From Robiginitomaculum sp. (GTDB lineage Bacteria; Pseudomonadota; Alphaproteobacteria; Caulobacterales; Maricaulaceae): a stretch of DNA of 64,000 nucleotides. A program made the position numbers and the translations under genes. The stretch is from assembly GCA_026982415.1 (NCBI GenBank), contig JALSHE010000001.1:1-64000 (forward strand), given 5' to 3'. Below the pieces are notes generated by a model. That model was not told the DNA's origin. It saw only the letters and a program-made list of their open reading frames with translations, and did no database searches. Positions 18,998 to 30,168 of this stretch are shown one piece after another. The number at the start of each line of letters is the position of its first letter. Position 1 is the first letter of the stretch.

Positions 18998-19792
18998 ATG
19001 AAATTCGGTCTGCCCATATCATTTACCTTTCATGTCTTGTTCGTGATGGCTGGACTTCTGTTGTGGTCTCGGCATGTGGAGCAATTGCCGCAGTCCAATA
19101 TTATCCCTCTGAAATTGGTAACCGTAGCGGACATAACTGATGTTAAGCCAACCCGTAGCGAAGACGAAATCCTGCAGCCGGATGAGCAAAGTGAAAAGCC
19201 GGTAATTCTTGATGTGCCATTGGAGCAGACCATACCAGATAAGACGCCAATTACACCTGTACCGGAACCAGTACAGCCGATACCCGATCCACCCAGTCCT
19301 GATGAAACGGATACCAAAGCCGTAGTAAGTCCGCCTGCATTTGATTTAGATGCGCTGGAAAAGGCTTTTGATAATGTTCGTAAAAATAATCCTGATGCAG
19401 CTACCCAGAAAATCCTGACCAATGAGAGCCAAGAAGCCGCTATTGCTGACAATTCAAGAATGGGTTCAGGCGCCCAGACTAGCGCCACTGTTAATGCGTT
19501 GGATTATATTCGCGCCCGCCTGCATGATTGCTGGATAGTTGACATGGGCGCAGTTGATTATCAAAATTTGGTTGTTGAAGTGCGGTTATTGCTCAATAGG
19601 GACGGCAGTATCGCAGAGGCGACTGTGCTGAACAATGCTGAAATAATAGCATCTCCGAACAGGGCTTGGCCTGTAGCGCGGCACAATGCTATGACTGCGC
19701 TTCGTAAATGCGCCCCTTACAATGGTTTGCTTAGTATCGATTATAATGTATGGAAAGACCTACGGCTTCATTTGAATCCAGGAGAGAATTAA
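18998..19792 (+). CDS. tolA: TolA-like
   Basis: Single N-terminal TM, Pro-rich linker, C-terminal WIVDMGAVDYQNLVVEVRLLLNRDGSI; position. Confidence 0.85.
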   Translation: MKFGLPISFTFHVLFVMAGLLLWSRHVEQLPQSNIIPLKLVTVADITDVKPTRSEDEILQPDEQSEKPVILDVPLEQTIPDKTPITPVPEPVQPIPDPPSPDETDTKAVVSPPAFDLDALEKAFDNVRKNNPDAATQKILTNESQEAAIADNSRMGSGAQTSATVNALDYIRARLHDCWIVDMGAVDYQNLVVEVRLLLNRDGSIAEATVLNNAEIIASPNRAWPVARHNAMTALRKCAPYNGLLSIDYNVWKDLRLHLNPGEN

Positions 19793-21165
19793 TGAACACT
19801 GCACGAGAATTTACAGGAGCATCAAGTTTTTATGGGGGCTTGTCTCAAGTTATGAAATTTTTATTGCTTACGGTAGCACTCATTATGGGCATGTTTGTAT
19901 CGTTTCAAGCCCGCGCCCAGTTGGAAATCGACATAGTCCACGGTGCGCCGGAACCTCTCCCAGTTGCCATTCCGGATTTTCTATCCAGCCACCCGGAGAC
20001 CGACCAGATTGCCAAAGATATAGCGTCTGTCATAGCTGCTGATTTGGAGCGTTCCGGCCTGTTTCGCGTGCTGGATAAATCCATGTATATCGAGAAACAG
20101 ACCGATATAAATTACCAGCCGAGCTTTGCCGATTGGCGTTTGATAAATGCCAAAGCTTTGCTGTCCGGCAAAATTGTGCGTGAGGGATCCAACCGCCTTA
20201 AAGTCGAATTCCGGCTTTGGGATATTTACGGTACTGAGCAATTAGACGGCAAACGACTAGCCACGACGCCAGATAATTGGCGGCGCATTGCTCACAAAAT
20301 CTCTGACAATATTTATAAACGCTTGACCGGAGAGGGCGGGTATTTCGATAGCCGCATTGTCTATATTTCAGAGAGCGGCCCCAAAACCAACCGCCGCAAA
20401 CGTCTCGCGATCATGGATGCGGACGGCGATAACCCACAATATTTATTGGCCGGGGCTGATTTGGTATTAACGCCGCGTTTCTCCCCAACGGCTCAAACTA
20501 TTACCTACCTTTCATGGGAAACCGGGCGTTCACAAGTCTATTTGCTGGATATAGAAACGGGACGGCGCGAACTGTTGGGTAATTTTCCCAACATGACCAT
20601 TTCACCTAGATTTTCCCCTGATGGCCGCAAGTTGATTTTCTCCATGATCAAGAAAGGTAATAGCGACATCTATGTGTTTGATTTGCGCTCCCGTTCCACC
20701 ACGCGCTTAACCACCAATCAGGCTATTGACGTATCGCCAAGCTTCTCGCCTGACGGGCGTAAAGTGGTGTTTAATTCCGACAGAGGCGGTTCGCCGCAGC
20801 TTTATACGATGAATGCGGACGGCTCCAATGTGCGTCGCCTCAGCTTTGGCGCAGGGCGGTATACGGCACCAGCGTGGTCGCCGCGCGGGGATTTAATCGC
20901 TTTTACCAAGAGTAATAAAGGCAAGTTTCACATTGGTGTTATCAATGCTAAGGACGGAAAAGGCGAACGCTTGCTAACAAATTCCTATTTGGACGAAGGG
21001 CCAACTTGGTCACCAAATGGCCGTGTTATTTTGTTTACGCGCGAGGGACGCGGTATAAGTGGACGTTCCGCTATATGGTCTGTGGACCTGACCGGGCGCA
21101 ATTTACGTAAAGTACCGACGCCAGGCGCGGCATCTGATCCGGCATGGTCACCAATATTGCCCTAA
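19792..21165 (+). CDS. tolB: TolB
   Basis: Multiple beta-propeller repeats (SPRFSPDGRKLIFSM, SPSFSPDGRKVVFNSDRGGSPQLYTMNADGSNVRRLSF); start at the TAATG overlap with tolA. Confidence 0.95.
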   Translation: MNTAREFTGASSFYGGLSQVMKFLLLTVALIMGMFVSFQARAQLEIDIVHGAPEPLPVAIPDFLSSHPETDQIAKDIASVIAADLERSGLFRVLDKSMYIEKQTDINYQPSFADWRLINAKALLSGKIVREGSNRLKVEFRLWDIYGTEQLDGKRLATTPDNWRRIAHKISDNIYKRLTGEGGYFDSRIVYISESGPKTNRRKRLAIMDADGDNPQYLLAGADLVLTPRFSPTAQTITYLSWETGRSQVYLLDIETGRRELLGNFPNMTISPRFSPDGRKLIFSMIKKGNSDIYVFDLRSRSTTRLTTNQAIDVSPSFSPDGRKVVFNSDRGGSPQLYTMNADGSNVRRLSFGAGRYTAPAWSPRGDLIAFTKSNKGKFHIGVINAKDGKGERLLTNSYLDEGPTWSPNGRVILFTREGRGISGRSAIWSVDLTGRNLRKVPTPGAASDPAWSPILP

Positions 21166-21268
21166 TTTGGGCACATTTATTCGCAAGGGTTCAACTTGAC
21201 ACATTGTTTCATGGCGTTAGCTTGAATATATCATTAACCAAAAATTGGTTGGGAAAAGAGAGAAGAAA

Positions 21269-21844
21269 ATGAATACGAAAACTATTGTACTCGCAGTTGT
21301 AATGTTAGCCCTTTCGGCTTGCGCGACGACACCTAAGCAACAAGAAATCATCCAAACTCAACCACGTGCAGAAGTACCTGCGCCGGTAATAGTGGAGCCT
21401 GAACCTGAAGCACCAATCGAGCCTGCGCCTGTCGAAGAGGCTGCGCCGGTTATTCCCCAAGGGCCTCAACCCGGTACTGCGGACCATTTTAAATATATGT
21501 CGGGCGAAGACCGCGTGTATTTTGGCTATAATGAATATAGTTTAACGCCACAAACCCGCGAAATTTTAAAATCTCAAGCCAGTTGGTTGCAGCAGTACAA
21601 TAACGCCATCATCGTTATTGGTGGCAATGCAGATGAGCGCGGAACTCGTGAATACAATCTGGCACTTGGTGCGCGCCGCGCCGATGCGGTCAAAGCATTT
21701 TTAGTCAGTCAGGGCGTGGCACCGGGGCGGATAACCACCGTGTCATACGGCAAAGAGCGCCCAATCGATGGCCGTTCTAACGAGGCAGCTTGGGCGCTGA
21801 ACCGCAATGCTCACTCTGTGGTATTGGTTGGTGGCAGTAGTTAA
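21269..21844 (+). CDS. pal: Peptidoglycan-associated lipoprotein Pal (OmpA-like)
   Basis: Lipobox ALSACA; VIGGNADERGTREYNLALGARRADAVKAFLVSQGV. Confidence 0.95.
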   Translation: MNTKTIVLAVVMLALSACATTPKQQEIIQTQPRAEVPAPVIVEPEPEAPIEPAPVEEAAPVIPQGPQPGTADHFKYMSGEDRVYFGYNEYSLTPQTREILKSQASWLQQYNNAIIVIGGNADERGTREYNLALGARRADAVKAFLVSQGVAPGRITTVSYGKERPIDGRSNEAAWALNRNAHSVVLVGGSS

Positions 21845-21946
21845 CTGCAATAAATTACAAACTTAACTGCACTTTAACGATACGCGCCTTATTTCTGCCA
21901 TTAGGGTATGGATAAATTATTGGGTTCTGCCTGAATAAGGATTATT

Positions 21947-22816
21947 ATGCGTATTTCATTTCTATTTCTCAGTGTTGTTTTGTTAATCGGCTCTGCCTTG
22001 CCAGCCCATGCGGCTAGCAAGAGGGAGTTGGAGGCTAAGATTATTCTGCTTGAGCAACGTCTTGCGACGTTGGAAAACCGGATGCTTACGGGTGACCCCG
22101 CTGCGGAAAGATTGATGCAGCGCATGGATGCATTGGAGACCTCCCAGCGCTCTATGACAGGCGAAATCGAGCGCTTACGGTATGAACAGAGTACGTTACA
22201 AGAGCAAGTTAAAGCATTGGCATCGCAAATCACACTCATGCAAAGCGCTAATGATGAAATGCGCAACAAGTTGAATGCAGTTGCTCCACAAACCTCCGCC
22301 CGGCAAGGGTACGGCGCCGCCTCTTATAGCAATGGTCGTTCAGGCGGCGTGTATGCAGGCGGCACGGCTATTCCCAGGTCGCCGAGTACTGCCGAGTTAC
22401 CTGCCTCTGGCACGAACAATATCGGGCTGGATAATGACATATCAAAATTAGCCCTTGTTGGCCAAGACCGGATGAACGAGGGTGATTTTTCCGGCGCCCA
22501 AAGGGCGTTTCAACAATATCTGGATTTAAACCCGGATGCACGCGACAGAGGCGATGTATATTTCTGGCTGGGCGAGACCTATTATGCCAAGTCCGGATTC
22601 TCCAGTGCCGCCGACGCTTATATTGCCTCTATGCGTGCCGCCCCCAAAGGCGACTATGCACCCGAAGCTATGGTTAAATTAGCGGCGACGGCTCGTGCGC
22701 TCGGCAAAAAAGATATGGCATGTAAAACCTTGGCCAGCTTCCCGGTGCAATATCCCAAAGCCGTACTTGCGGTGCGCAAGAAAGCCCAAATTGAGAATTT
22801 GCGCAGTGGATGTTGA
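21947..22816 (+). CDS. ybgF: Tol-Pal system protein YbgF/CpoB
   Basis: Coiled coil plus TPR-like FSGAQRAFQQYLDLNPDARDRGDVYFWLGETYYAKSGF. Confidence 0.9.
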   Translation: MRISFLFLSVVLLIGSALPAHAASKRELEAKIILLEQRLATLENRMLTGDPAAERLMQRMDALETSQRSMTGEIERLRYEQSTLQEQVKALASQITLMQSANDEMRNKLNAVAPQTSARQGYGAASYSNGRSGGVYAGGTAIPRSPSTAELPASGTNNIGLDNDISKLALVGQDRMNEGDFSGAQRAFQQYLDLNPDARDRGDVYFWLGETYYAKSGFSSAADAYIASMRAAPKGDYAPEAMVKLAATARALGKKDMACKTLASFPVQYPKAVLAVRKKAQIENLRSGC

Positions 22817-24125
22817 GGCTAAAGCCTTTGGTCAACTAACCCAGTGGGGTATTCCGCGCAATGAATTAATAGCCATCGCTTTTTCGGGAGGTGGTGACAG
22901 TACCGCGCTTTTGTCATTGATGATAAAGTGGAATAGTGCGCAATCTGTTCAAGCTTTCATTGTCGATCACCGCTTAAGGCCCGGCTCAGGTACAGAAGCA
23001 GAATTAGCCCGATCAAGGGCGCAAGCAATGGGTGCCAGCGCACGAGTTCTTTCCTGTGCATGGCCATATGAGAAACCTGGCGAAGTACCAACAACAGGCA
23101 TTCAAGAAAAAGCCCGTAATGCCCGCTATCAACTCCTCGGTGATGCGTGCCGGGAGCAGGGCATAAAAACCCTCATGCTTGGACATAACCGGGGCGACCA
23201 AGCGGAAACCGTGTTCATGCGTCAACAAGCCGGGAGTGGTTGGCGGGGATTGGCGGGTATTAAGTGCCGTATTGAAGCCCCCATTTGGCCGGCTTTGCGG
23301 GGGGTGAAAATTCTGCGGCCATTGTTGGGATGTGGCCGTGTAGAGTTGCGTTCTTACAATAAAAACAATAACTTATCATGGATAGATGATCCGTCTAATG
23401 ACAGCCGTGCATTTGCACGTATCCGCGCCCGCGCGTATTTAGATACGCATTTAGACGAAAAGCAAAATCTATTGACTATGGCCAAGGCGGCAAATTTTAT
23501 TTTGGCGCAAGAGCAGGTTTTGCTAAGCGAATTTATTCAATCAACAACGAAAATACATGATTGGGGGGGCGTAAATTTGCTGCCTGGTTTCTGCACGGCC
23601 AAACTTGGCCAAGTCGCAGAAGCTTTGAAATATTTGCTCCCCGCACTTTCCGGTGACGCATTCCCCCCAAGCACTGAAAAGCGCATGAACCTTGCGCGGC
23701 GCCTCCGTGCCAAAGGATTCTCCGGTGCTACGCTCGGCGGTGTTCGGTGCGTGCCACAGGAGGACGGAATTTTGTGTGTGCGGGATTTAGGCGTGTTGCT
23801 TGGCCGTGCCAAAGTCCCTGCTGTCCGCCCGATACAATTACAAACAAATGAAACAAAGATATGGGATAGTCGTTTTGCCATCACTACGGGGAGAGATAGT
23901 GTGTCAGTAGATGCGCTCGGGAATTGGGTTGATACATTGGATAAGTCGCAAAAACAGTCTCTATCGAGTTGTCCCCAAGTTGCGCGTGGAGGTCTACCCG
24001 TTTTCGTACTCGGGAACCAAGTTAAATTCATCCCGTTTGTGGATTCCCATGCCGACAATCAAGGTTTTTCCGTTCGAACGTTGACGAGTGAACGCTTGCG
24101 CTCACTTTTAGGCGAGTTTGACTGA
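22806..24125 (+). CDS. tilS: tRNA(Ile)-lysidine synthase TilS
   Basis: IAIAFSGGGDSTALLSL (SGGxDS), VDHRLRPGSGTEA, LGHNRGDQAETVFMR; GTG start proposed at 22806. Confidence 0.93.
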   Translation: MDVEAKAFGQLTQWGIPRNELIAIAFSGGGDSTALLSLMIKWNSAQSVQAFIVDHRLRPGSGTEAELARSRAQAMGASARVLSCAWPYEKPGEVPTTGIQEKARNARYQLLGDACREQGIKTLMLGHNRGDQAETVFMRQQAGSGWRGLAGIKCRIEAPIWPALRGVKILRPLLGCGRVELRSYNKNNNLSWIDDPSNDSRAFARIRARAYLDTHLDEKQNLLTMAKAANFILAQEQVLLSEFIQSTTKIHDWGGVNLLPGFCTAKLGQVAEALKYLLPALSGDAFPPSTEKRMNLARRLRAKGFSGATLGGVRCVPQEDGILCVRDLGVLLGRAKVPAVRPIQLQTNETKIWDSRFAITTGRDSVSVDALGNWVDTLDKSQKQSLSSCPQVARGGLPVFVLGNQVKFIPFVDSHADNQGFSVRTLTSERLRSLLGEFD

Positions 24126-24221
24126 TATATTTCACGTTTTGCCCTTACTCTTTAGGAATTGCCACTTATATAGTATAATTCATACTGTGATCATTTGAGC
24201 TGATAAAAGGAATATATAACA

Positions 24222-26135
24222 ATGCAAATGCGCAATTTTGCCCTCTGGGCTATTATCATCGTCATGTTTATGGTCATGATCACCGTCTCGCAAAACGCCA
24301 TGAAGCCTACGGCGCCCGAAGCTATGACTACGTCCGAATTTATGAGCGCGGTTGAGGCAGGGAATATTGATGATTTCAAAGTCGACGTGCAAAGTGATAC
24401 GATTACGGGCAAGACGACAGATGGCAAAACATTTACCTCGAATGTGCCGATTACCGGAGAATTATTGCAGAAATTTGATGAGCTAAATGTCACCTATGAC
24501 ACCAATCCGATAAAACAAACAAGCCTATTGGCGCAATTCTTGTTTACCGTTCTGCCGTTCATACTATTCATTGGTATCGCTATTTGGTTTATGCGCTCTA
24601 TGCAGGGTGGTGGTAAGGGCGGGGCGATGAGCTTTGGCAAATCCCGCGCCAAAATGTTGACCGAAGATCAAGGCAAGGTGACATTCGATGATGTTGCGGG
24701 CGTGGAAAACGCCAAAGAAGATCTCCAAGAGGTTATCGAATTTCTACAAGACCCAACAAAATTCCAACGCCTCGGCGCGAAAATCCCCACGGGTGCATTA
24801 CTCATCGGGCCTCCGGGGACGGGTAAAACCTTGCTGGCCAAAGCGGTGGCGGGCGAAGCGGGTGTGCCGTTCTTTACCATTTCCGGTTCCGACTTTGTTG
24901 AAATGTTTGTTGGTGTTGGTGCGTCGCGTGTCCGCGATATGTTCGAGCAAGCCCGCAAAAACGCGCCGTGTATTATCTTTATTGACGAAATTGATGCGGT
25001 CGGTCGCCATAGGGGTGTGGGTACATCCGGCGGTCACGAAGAGCGCGAACAGACTTTGAACCAACTCTTGGTCGAGATGGACGGATTTGACGGCCAGGAG
25101 GGCGTGATTATTATCGCCGCCACCAACCGCCCCGATGTTTTGGATAAAGCTCTTTTGCGCCCGGGACGTTTTGACCGCCAAATCGAAGTACCACTTCCGG
25201 ATATTTTAGGCCGCGAAAAAATTATTGCGGTGCATATGAAAAAAGTCCCGACAGCCCAAGACGTGGACAATAAATATATCGCGCGCGGTACGCCCGGCAT
25301 GTCCGGTGCCGACCTAGCCAATCTGGTCAACGAAGCTGCACTCTTGGCGGCGCGGCGCAATAAACGCAAAGTCACCATGCGCGAGTTTGAAGACGCCCGC
25401 GATAAAGTCCTGATGGGCGCAGAGCGCCGTTCCCTGTCTATGACCGAAGAAGAACGGGCAAATACGGCATACCACGAAGCTGGCCACGCTATTGTTGGCC
25501 TGAATATGCCCGGAGCGCACCCTATCCATAAGGCGACCATTATTCCCCGTGGTCGGGCGCTGGGCATGGTGCAATACTTGCCGGAACGCGACCAAATTTC
25601 ACAGTCCCGCGAACAAATGCTTGCCAGCATGGCTATGGCTATGGGCGGTCGTGCGGCGGAAGAGATTAAATTTGGCTATGACAAAGTCACCTCTGGCGCG
25701 TCTTCTGATATTGAACATGTGACCCGCATAGCCCGCGCTATGGTAACCGAATGGGGTTTATCTGATAAGGTCGGTCCGATTGCTTATAAGAATACTGACG
25801 TGGATAGTTTCATGCCGGGCATTGGGCGCGGCTCTGCAATCTCGCCGGAAACGGCTCGGTTGATTGAAGATGAGATAAAGCGTTTCGTCACCGAAGCCCA
25901 CGAGAAAGCCACGGCGATTCTCAAGAAAAAGAAGAAAGACTGGATACGCTTATCCGAAGCATTGCTGGAATACGAAACCCTGTCGGGCGACGAGATTAAA
26001 AACCTGCTATCGGATAATATTAAACCTAAACGTCCAGACTTCGATAATGATGATGGCAAGCCGGGCCTATCGGCTATCCCAACAACCAAGCCAAAGCCAA
26101 AACCATTAGGTGATAAGCCACAGCCTGAGGGGTAA
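24222..26135 (+). CDS. ftsH: ATP-dependent zinc metalloprotease FtsH
   Basis: [60 protein letters not shown] zinc site. Confidence 0.97.
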   Translation: MQMRNFALWAIIIVMFMVMITVSQNAMKPTAPEAMTTSEFMSAVEAGNIDDFKVDVQSDTITGKTTDGKTFTSNVPITGELLQKFDELNVTYDTNPIKQTSLLAQFLFTVLPFILFIGIAIWFMRSMQGGGKGGAMSFGKSRAKMLTEDQGKVTFDDVAGVENAKEDLQEVIEFLQDPTKFQRLGAKIPTGALLIGPPGTGKTLLAKAVAGEAGVPFFTISGSDFVEMFVGVGASRVRDMFEQARKNAPCIIFIDEIDAVGRHRGVGTSGGHEEREQTLNQLLVEMDGFDGQEGVIIIAATNRPDVLDKALLRPGRFDRQIEVPLPDILGREKIIAVHMKKVPTAQDVDNKYIARGTPGMSGADLANLVNEAALLAARRNKRKVTMREFEDARDKVLMGAERRSLSMTEEERANTAYHEAGHAIVGLNMPGAHPIHKATIIPRGRALGMVQYLPERDQISQSREQMLASMAMAMGGRAAEEIKFGYDKVTSGASSDIEHVTRIARAMVTEWGLSDKVGPIAYKNTDVDSFMPGIGRGSAISPETARLIEDEIKRFVTEAHEKATAILKKKKKDWIRLSEALLEYETLSGDEIKNLLSDNIKPKRPDFDNDDGKPGLSAIPTTKPKPKPLGDKPQPEG

Positions 26136-26140
26136 TAAAC

Positions 26141-26228
26141 TGTAGGGTGGATTAGGCTCTTCGCCGTAATCCACCAATGGCACTCACCGAGCGGTGGATT
26201 ACGCGTAAGAGCGCTAATCCACCCTACA
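26141..26228. repeat. Dispersed palindromic repeat, copy 3 (ftsH-folP spacer)
   Basis: tgtagggtggattag...ctaatccaccctaca; same architecture as 6114..6199 and 14649..14736. Confidence 0.85.
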
Positions 26229-26245
26229 AAACTGGTAATTATCTC

Positions 26246-27064
26246 ATGACCAACAGTCCAAAAATCATGGGCATATTGAATGTGACGCCGGACAGCTTTT
26301 CGGATGGTGGGCAGTTTGACGGGGTTGAGCAGGCGGTGGCACGGGCGCACGCCATGGTGCGGGCTGGTGCGGATATTATTGACATTGGCGGCGAGAGTAC
26401 ACGGCCCGGTGCGGTTGTGGTCGGTGAAGCCGAAGAATTGGCGCGGGTCATGCCTGTGATAGAGGCGCTTGCTGGTTTTGACGCAGATATTTCCATAGAT
26501 ACGCGCAGGCCAGCAGTGGCGCAGGCGGCTGTCAAGGCCGGGGCTAGTATATGGAATGATGTTACGGCTTTGGAATTTGATGAAACGTCAATAGAAATAG
26601 CCGCCAAGCTTGGCTGCAAAGTCGTCCTCATGCACATGCGTGGTACGCCTGAGACTATGCAGGATAACCCGCACTATAACAATGTGGTGGCAGAGGAGAT
26701 GGCGTATCTAAAAGCCCGCATGAGTGTTGCAATGAAAGCTGGCGTAAAGCGCCAAAACATCATCCTCGACCCCGGTATCGGCTTTGGTAAACGCCTAGAA
26801 GACAATCTCGACCTGCTACAACATCTGGACGATTTCCATATATTGGGTCGCCCTATACTCTTGGGCGCATCGCGCAAAAGTTTCATGGGCGCGTTAGACG
26901 GCAGTGATGTAGCAGGCAGGCTCGGCGGCAGCATAGCCAGCGCCCTTTGGGGTGCGTCTATGGGCGCTTCTATTTTGCGGGTGCATGATGTAGAAGAAAC
27001 TGTGCAGGCGCTGAAAGTTTGGAGAGCGATTGGGGGGAGAGCGAATGGCAAAGATAAAATTTGA
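26246..27064 (+). CDS. folP: Dihydropteroate synthase FolP
   Basis: IMGILNVTPDSFSDGGQF, IDIGGESTRPGA, ILDPGIGFGK; start at ATG 26246 after the repeat. Confidence 0.94.
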   Translation: MTNSPKIMGILNVTPDSFSDGGQFDGVEQAVARAHAMVRAGADIIDIGGESTRPGAVVVGEAEELARVMPVIEALAGFDADISIDTRRPAVAQAAVKAGASIWNDVTALEFDETSIEIAAKLGCKVVLMHMRGTPETMQDNPHYNNVVAEEMAYLKARMSVAMKAGVKRQNIILDPGIGFGKRLEDNLDLLQHLDDFHILGRPILLGASRKSFMGALDGSDVAGRLGGSIASALWGASMGASILRVHDVEETVQALKVWRAIGGRANGKDKI

Positions 27065-27440
27065 CTGGAGCCTTGTGAAGAACCGCTCTGAGCTTGGGCG
27101 GAAATTGATGTTGGAAAGATTAGTCAAACAAAACAGAAAACACCAATTAGTGGCATATGCTTTGTGGGCATTACTTGCCGGATTAGGTTTACACAGGATG
27201 TATCTTGGGCAATGGCGGCAAGCATTTTCATTGATTGGTTTTTATCTTTTCGCGCTATTGACACCTAGCTTACTACTCTTAAGCGGTAATGTTGCGCTCC
27301 GGAACTCCAGTCTAACGACAATATTATTGTTAGCAGGCATTGGTATTTGGTTGTATGAGGGGGTTCGATTGTATTCTTTAGTGCGAAGATGGAATGAGGA
27401 ACTTCGAAAGGAAATAGAAATAAGTATGGCATTTGTATGA
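27045..27440 (+). CDS. Small membrane protein, TM2-domain-like
   Basis: ALWALLAGLGLHRMYLGQWRQAF resembles the TM2 G-x-H-R-F-Y-x-G motif; 3 hydrophobic segments. Confidence 0.6.
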   Translation: MAKIKFDWSLVKNRSELGRKLMLERLVKQNRKHQLVAYALWALLAGLGLHRMYLGQWRQAFSLIGFYLFALLTPSLLLLSGNVALRNSSLTTILLLAGIGIWLYEGVRLYSLVRRWNEELRKEIEISMAFV

Positions 27441-28330
27441 CAGATAACCCAACACCCCGCGTTCTTATCATCGCTGGCTCCGACAGCTCCGGCGGGGCGG
27501 GCATTCAAGCCGACATCAAAACCTGTGCGGCGTTTGGGGTTTATTCGGCTACGGCGATTACGGCGATTACGGCGCAGAATACGCTTGGTGTGCAGCGGGT
27601 TGAGGCTTTGCCTGCGGACTTGGTGGCTGACCAGATGCGGTCTGTGCTTAGGGATATTGGGGCGGATGTGATTAAAATTGGTATGTTGGCCAATGGGGAG
27701 ATTATCCGGGCTGTGGCTGATGTTATTATCAATGATGCGGAAGATTGTACCGTAGTGCTCGACCCGGTTATGGTGGCGACTAGTGGTGATAGATTGCTGG
27801 AAGATGCGGCAATTGATTGCCCAAAAGAGATTATGAAAGAATTACTGTTGCCGCTGGCTGATGTGGTCACACCAAATATCGACGAAGCGGAAATTTTAAC
27901 CGGGATGCGACCCGATGACGTTGACGGATTGATACAGGCCGGAGAACGGTTATTGGAAATGGGGGCTTATGCGGCGCTGATGAAAGGCGGGCATCTTGAG
28001 AGTAAAAGCATCACAGATGTTCTCGTCGCGCCCGACGGTAATCACATCATGAGCGCCCCGCGCATATATTCGCGCCATACCCATGGCACGGGCTGTACAT
28101 TGGCAAGCGCTGTTGCGGCACTCTTAGCCCAAGGCGCCCCCCTAGAGATTGCCGTGCGCGAAGCTAGGGAATTTGTGTTCGAAGCTATCCGCACCGCACC
28201 AAAACTCGGCAAAGGCAATGGTCCGCTCAATCACGGCTTGGGCAATGGTTTAGGCACTGGCTTGGGGCAGGACGAAAAGCCAGCGGAACAAGATGCAAAT
28301 AACCCGTTCGCCGCGCTTAAGGATTTATAG
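27437..28330 (+). CDS. thiD: Hydroxymethylpyrimidine/phosphomethylpyrimidine kinase ThiD
   Basis: VLIIAGSDSSGGAGIQADIKTCAAFGVYSATAITAITAQNT, HTHGTGCTLASAVAALLAQG. Confidence 0.94.
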   Translation: MTDNPTPRVLIIAGSDSSGGAGIQADIKTCAAFGVYSATAITAITAQNTLGVQRVEALPADLVADQMRSVLRDIGADVIKIGMLANGEIIRAVADVIINDAEDCTVVLDPVMVATSGDRLLEDAAIDCPKEIMKELLLPLADVVTPNIDEAEILTGMRPDDVDGLIQAGERLLEMGAYAALMKGGHLESKSITDVLVAPDGNHIMSAPRIYSRHTHGTGCTLASAVAALLAQGAPLEIAVREAREFVFEAIRTAPKLGKGNGPLNHGLGNGLGTGLGQDEKPAEQDANNPFAALKDL

Positions 28331-28333
28331 GTT

Positions 28334-28362
28334 TCTCCTCCCCCCATAAATGGGGGGAAGGA
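28334..28362. terminator. Hairpin between convergent thiD and DMT genes
   Basis: tcctccccccataaatggggggaagga inverted repeat. Confidence 0.5.
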
Positions 28363-28363
28363 T

Positions 28364-29248
28364 TCATATTTTACTATCGCTACGCGCAACATACATGCCC
28401 ACCGTTACAATCACCATTGCGAGAACTGTGCGCCCCGAAAAGGCTTCGCCGAGGAATAATATTCCGGCAATAATTGAGCATACCGGCACTAGATAAACTA
28501 GGCGGGCGATTAGGCTGGGGCCGCTTATTTGTACCAGCCGGAGATACAATATTTGTGCAACCCCTGTTGCACCCACGGCCAAAACAACCAGAGCAATGAG
28601 CGCGGAGTTTGGCGGAATTGATTCTGGTAATCCGGTAGATAATGCAAATAGCAATGAGGCGGTTGCGGCGGCTATGAGCATGATTGCCGCGCCGAGACTG
28701 GCGGGGGTATCCGGGGCGCGTTTGGCGATTATAGTCAACACTGCATAGCAAAATGCCGTCAATAAAATCAGGCCTTGGGCGCGCCATTCTCCGACGAGTT
28801 CCAGTTCAAAGGGTATAGGGACAAATAGAAATATCAGGCCTGCGAAACCTATCAAAAAACCAAAACTTTTACGCCATGTTAGCCGTTCGTCTTTAATGAA
28901 AAAATGCGCTAGCACTATTGTAAACAAGGGCATGACGCCCGCGAGAATAGAGGTTAGGCCGCTCTCAATGACTTTCTGACCACTGGCGGTAAAATAAAAC
29001 GGGAGCGCCATACCAATCAGCCCCATAAGCGAATACCAACGCCAGCGAGGATCGCTCAGAGGCGGGAATTTATGTCCGCGCCACAGGGCGTAGGCCACTA
29101 AAACAAAGGCAGCAATGAAGGTGCGCACGGCCACTAGCCATGCCGGAGAAATTGTGTCCACTATATACCCAATAAGCGTATATGCCGTGCCCCAAATGAC
29201 CACTATGGCTATACAGGCGGCATAAAATAGTGGTTTGCGGTCTTGCAT
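28364..29248 (-). CDS. EamA/DMT-family transporter (1 of 3 tandem)
   Basis: 10-TM EamA pattern; VIVIWGTAYTLIGYIVDTISPAWLVAVRTFIAA. Confidence 0.88.
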   Translation of the reverse strand: MQDRKPLFYAACIAIVVIWGTAYTLIGYIVDTISPAWLVAVRTFIAAFVLVAYALWRGHKFPPLSDPRWRWYSLMGLIGMALPFYFTASGQKVIESGLTSILAGVMPLFTIVLAHFFIKDERLTWRKSFGFLIGFAGLIFLFVPIPFELELVGEWRAQGLILLTAFCYAVLTIIAKRAPDTPASLGAAIMLIAAATASLLFALSTGLPESIPPNSALIALVVLAVGATGVAQILYLRLVQISGPSLIARLVYLVPVCSIIAGILFLGEAFSGRTVLAMVIVTVGMYVARSDSKI

Positions 29249-29262
29249 AATATGCCTTGTTT

Positions 29263-30168
29263 TTATTTTGTTTTTTCACCCATGCGGGCAATAGCCAAGC
29301 CTATGAGTATGATGACCAGAGCAATAATATACCGTTGATGCAAGCTTTCTCGTAAAAATACCATTCCAGATATAATGGCGACTATAGGGACGATATAGTT
29401 GATTTTGGCGATGAGGCTAGGGCCAGAAATTTGCAAAAGCCGTAGATATAATAAATTGCCGAAAAAAGTCGCGCCGATAGTGAGAGCGGCGAGTGCGCCG
29501 ATGATTTTTGCAGGTGGTATTGTCCTAGGCATTTCTGATCCTGCGAGCAGGTAAGCACCGAGCAAGGCGCTGACCGCGCCGCCGATGAGCATCATAGCCG
29601 CACCGACGCTGGCGGGGTTTTCTGGCGCCCGCTTGCCCAGTATAGACGTAGATGCATAACCAAATGCCGCGAGGATTATCAAAGCTTGCGCCTGCCAATT
29701 ATCCACCAAAGACCAGCTTAGTTCGGCAGGTAAGAACAGTACGCATACCCCGATAAAACCGATGAAAAACCCCAAAGATTTAAGCCTGGTCAGAGGTTCG
29801 GATTTCACAAAAAAATGTGCGAGGATGACTGTGAACAGTGGCGTTACACCGATCAAGATTGAAATCAGCCCCGAATCGACACCCGCATTATAGCCCCGGG
29901 CGATTAAATAAAACGGGATAGTCATACCGATAAACCCCATAGTCCCGTAAAACAGCCAGCTTTTGTTTGTCAGACTTGGCAATTTATTGCCGCGTAAATA
30001 TACGAATGCGACCATCAACATGGCCGCAAATATCATACGGATTGCCACTTGCCAGGCCTCGCTAATGATGGCCGCATCAATAGTGCCGACCAAGGTATAT
30101 TCCGTACCCCAAACAAGCAAAGTGATGGGCACTAAAAGCCATAAATTGTAAAAGGGAGATTTATCCAT
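29263..30168 (-). CDS. EamA/DMT-family transporter (2 of 3 tandem)
   Basis: Paralogous to neighbours (LLVWGTEYTLVGTIDAAIISEAWQVAIRMIFAA; LLQISGPSLIAKINYIVPI). Confidence 0.88.
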   Translation of the reverse strand: MDKSPFYNLWLLVPITLLVWGTEYTLVGTIDAAIISEAWQVAIRMIFAAMLMVAFVYLRGNKLPSLTNKSWLFYGTMGFIGMTIPFYLIARGYNAGVDSGLISILIGVTPLFTVILAHFFVKSEPLTRLKSLGFFIGFIGVCVLFLPAELSWSLVDNWQAQALIILAAFGYASTSILGKRAPENPASVGAAMMLIGGAVSALLGAYLLAGSEMPRTIPPAKIIGALAALTIGATFFGNLLYLRLLQISGPSLIAKINYIVPIVAIISGMVFLRESLHQRYIIALVIILIGLAIARMGEKTK

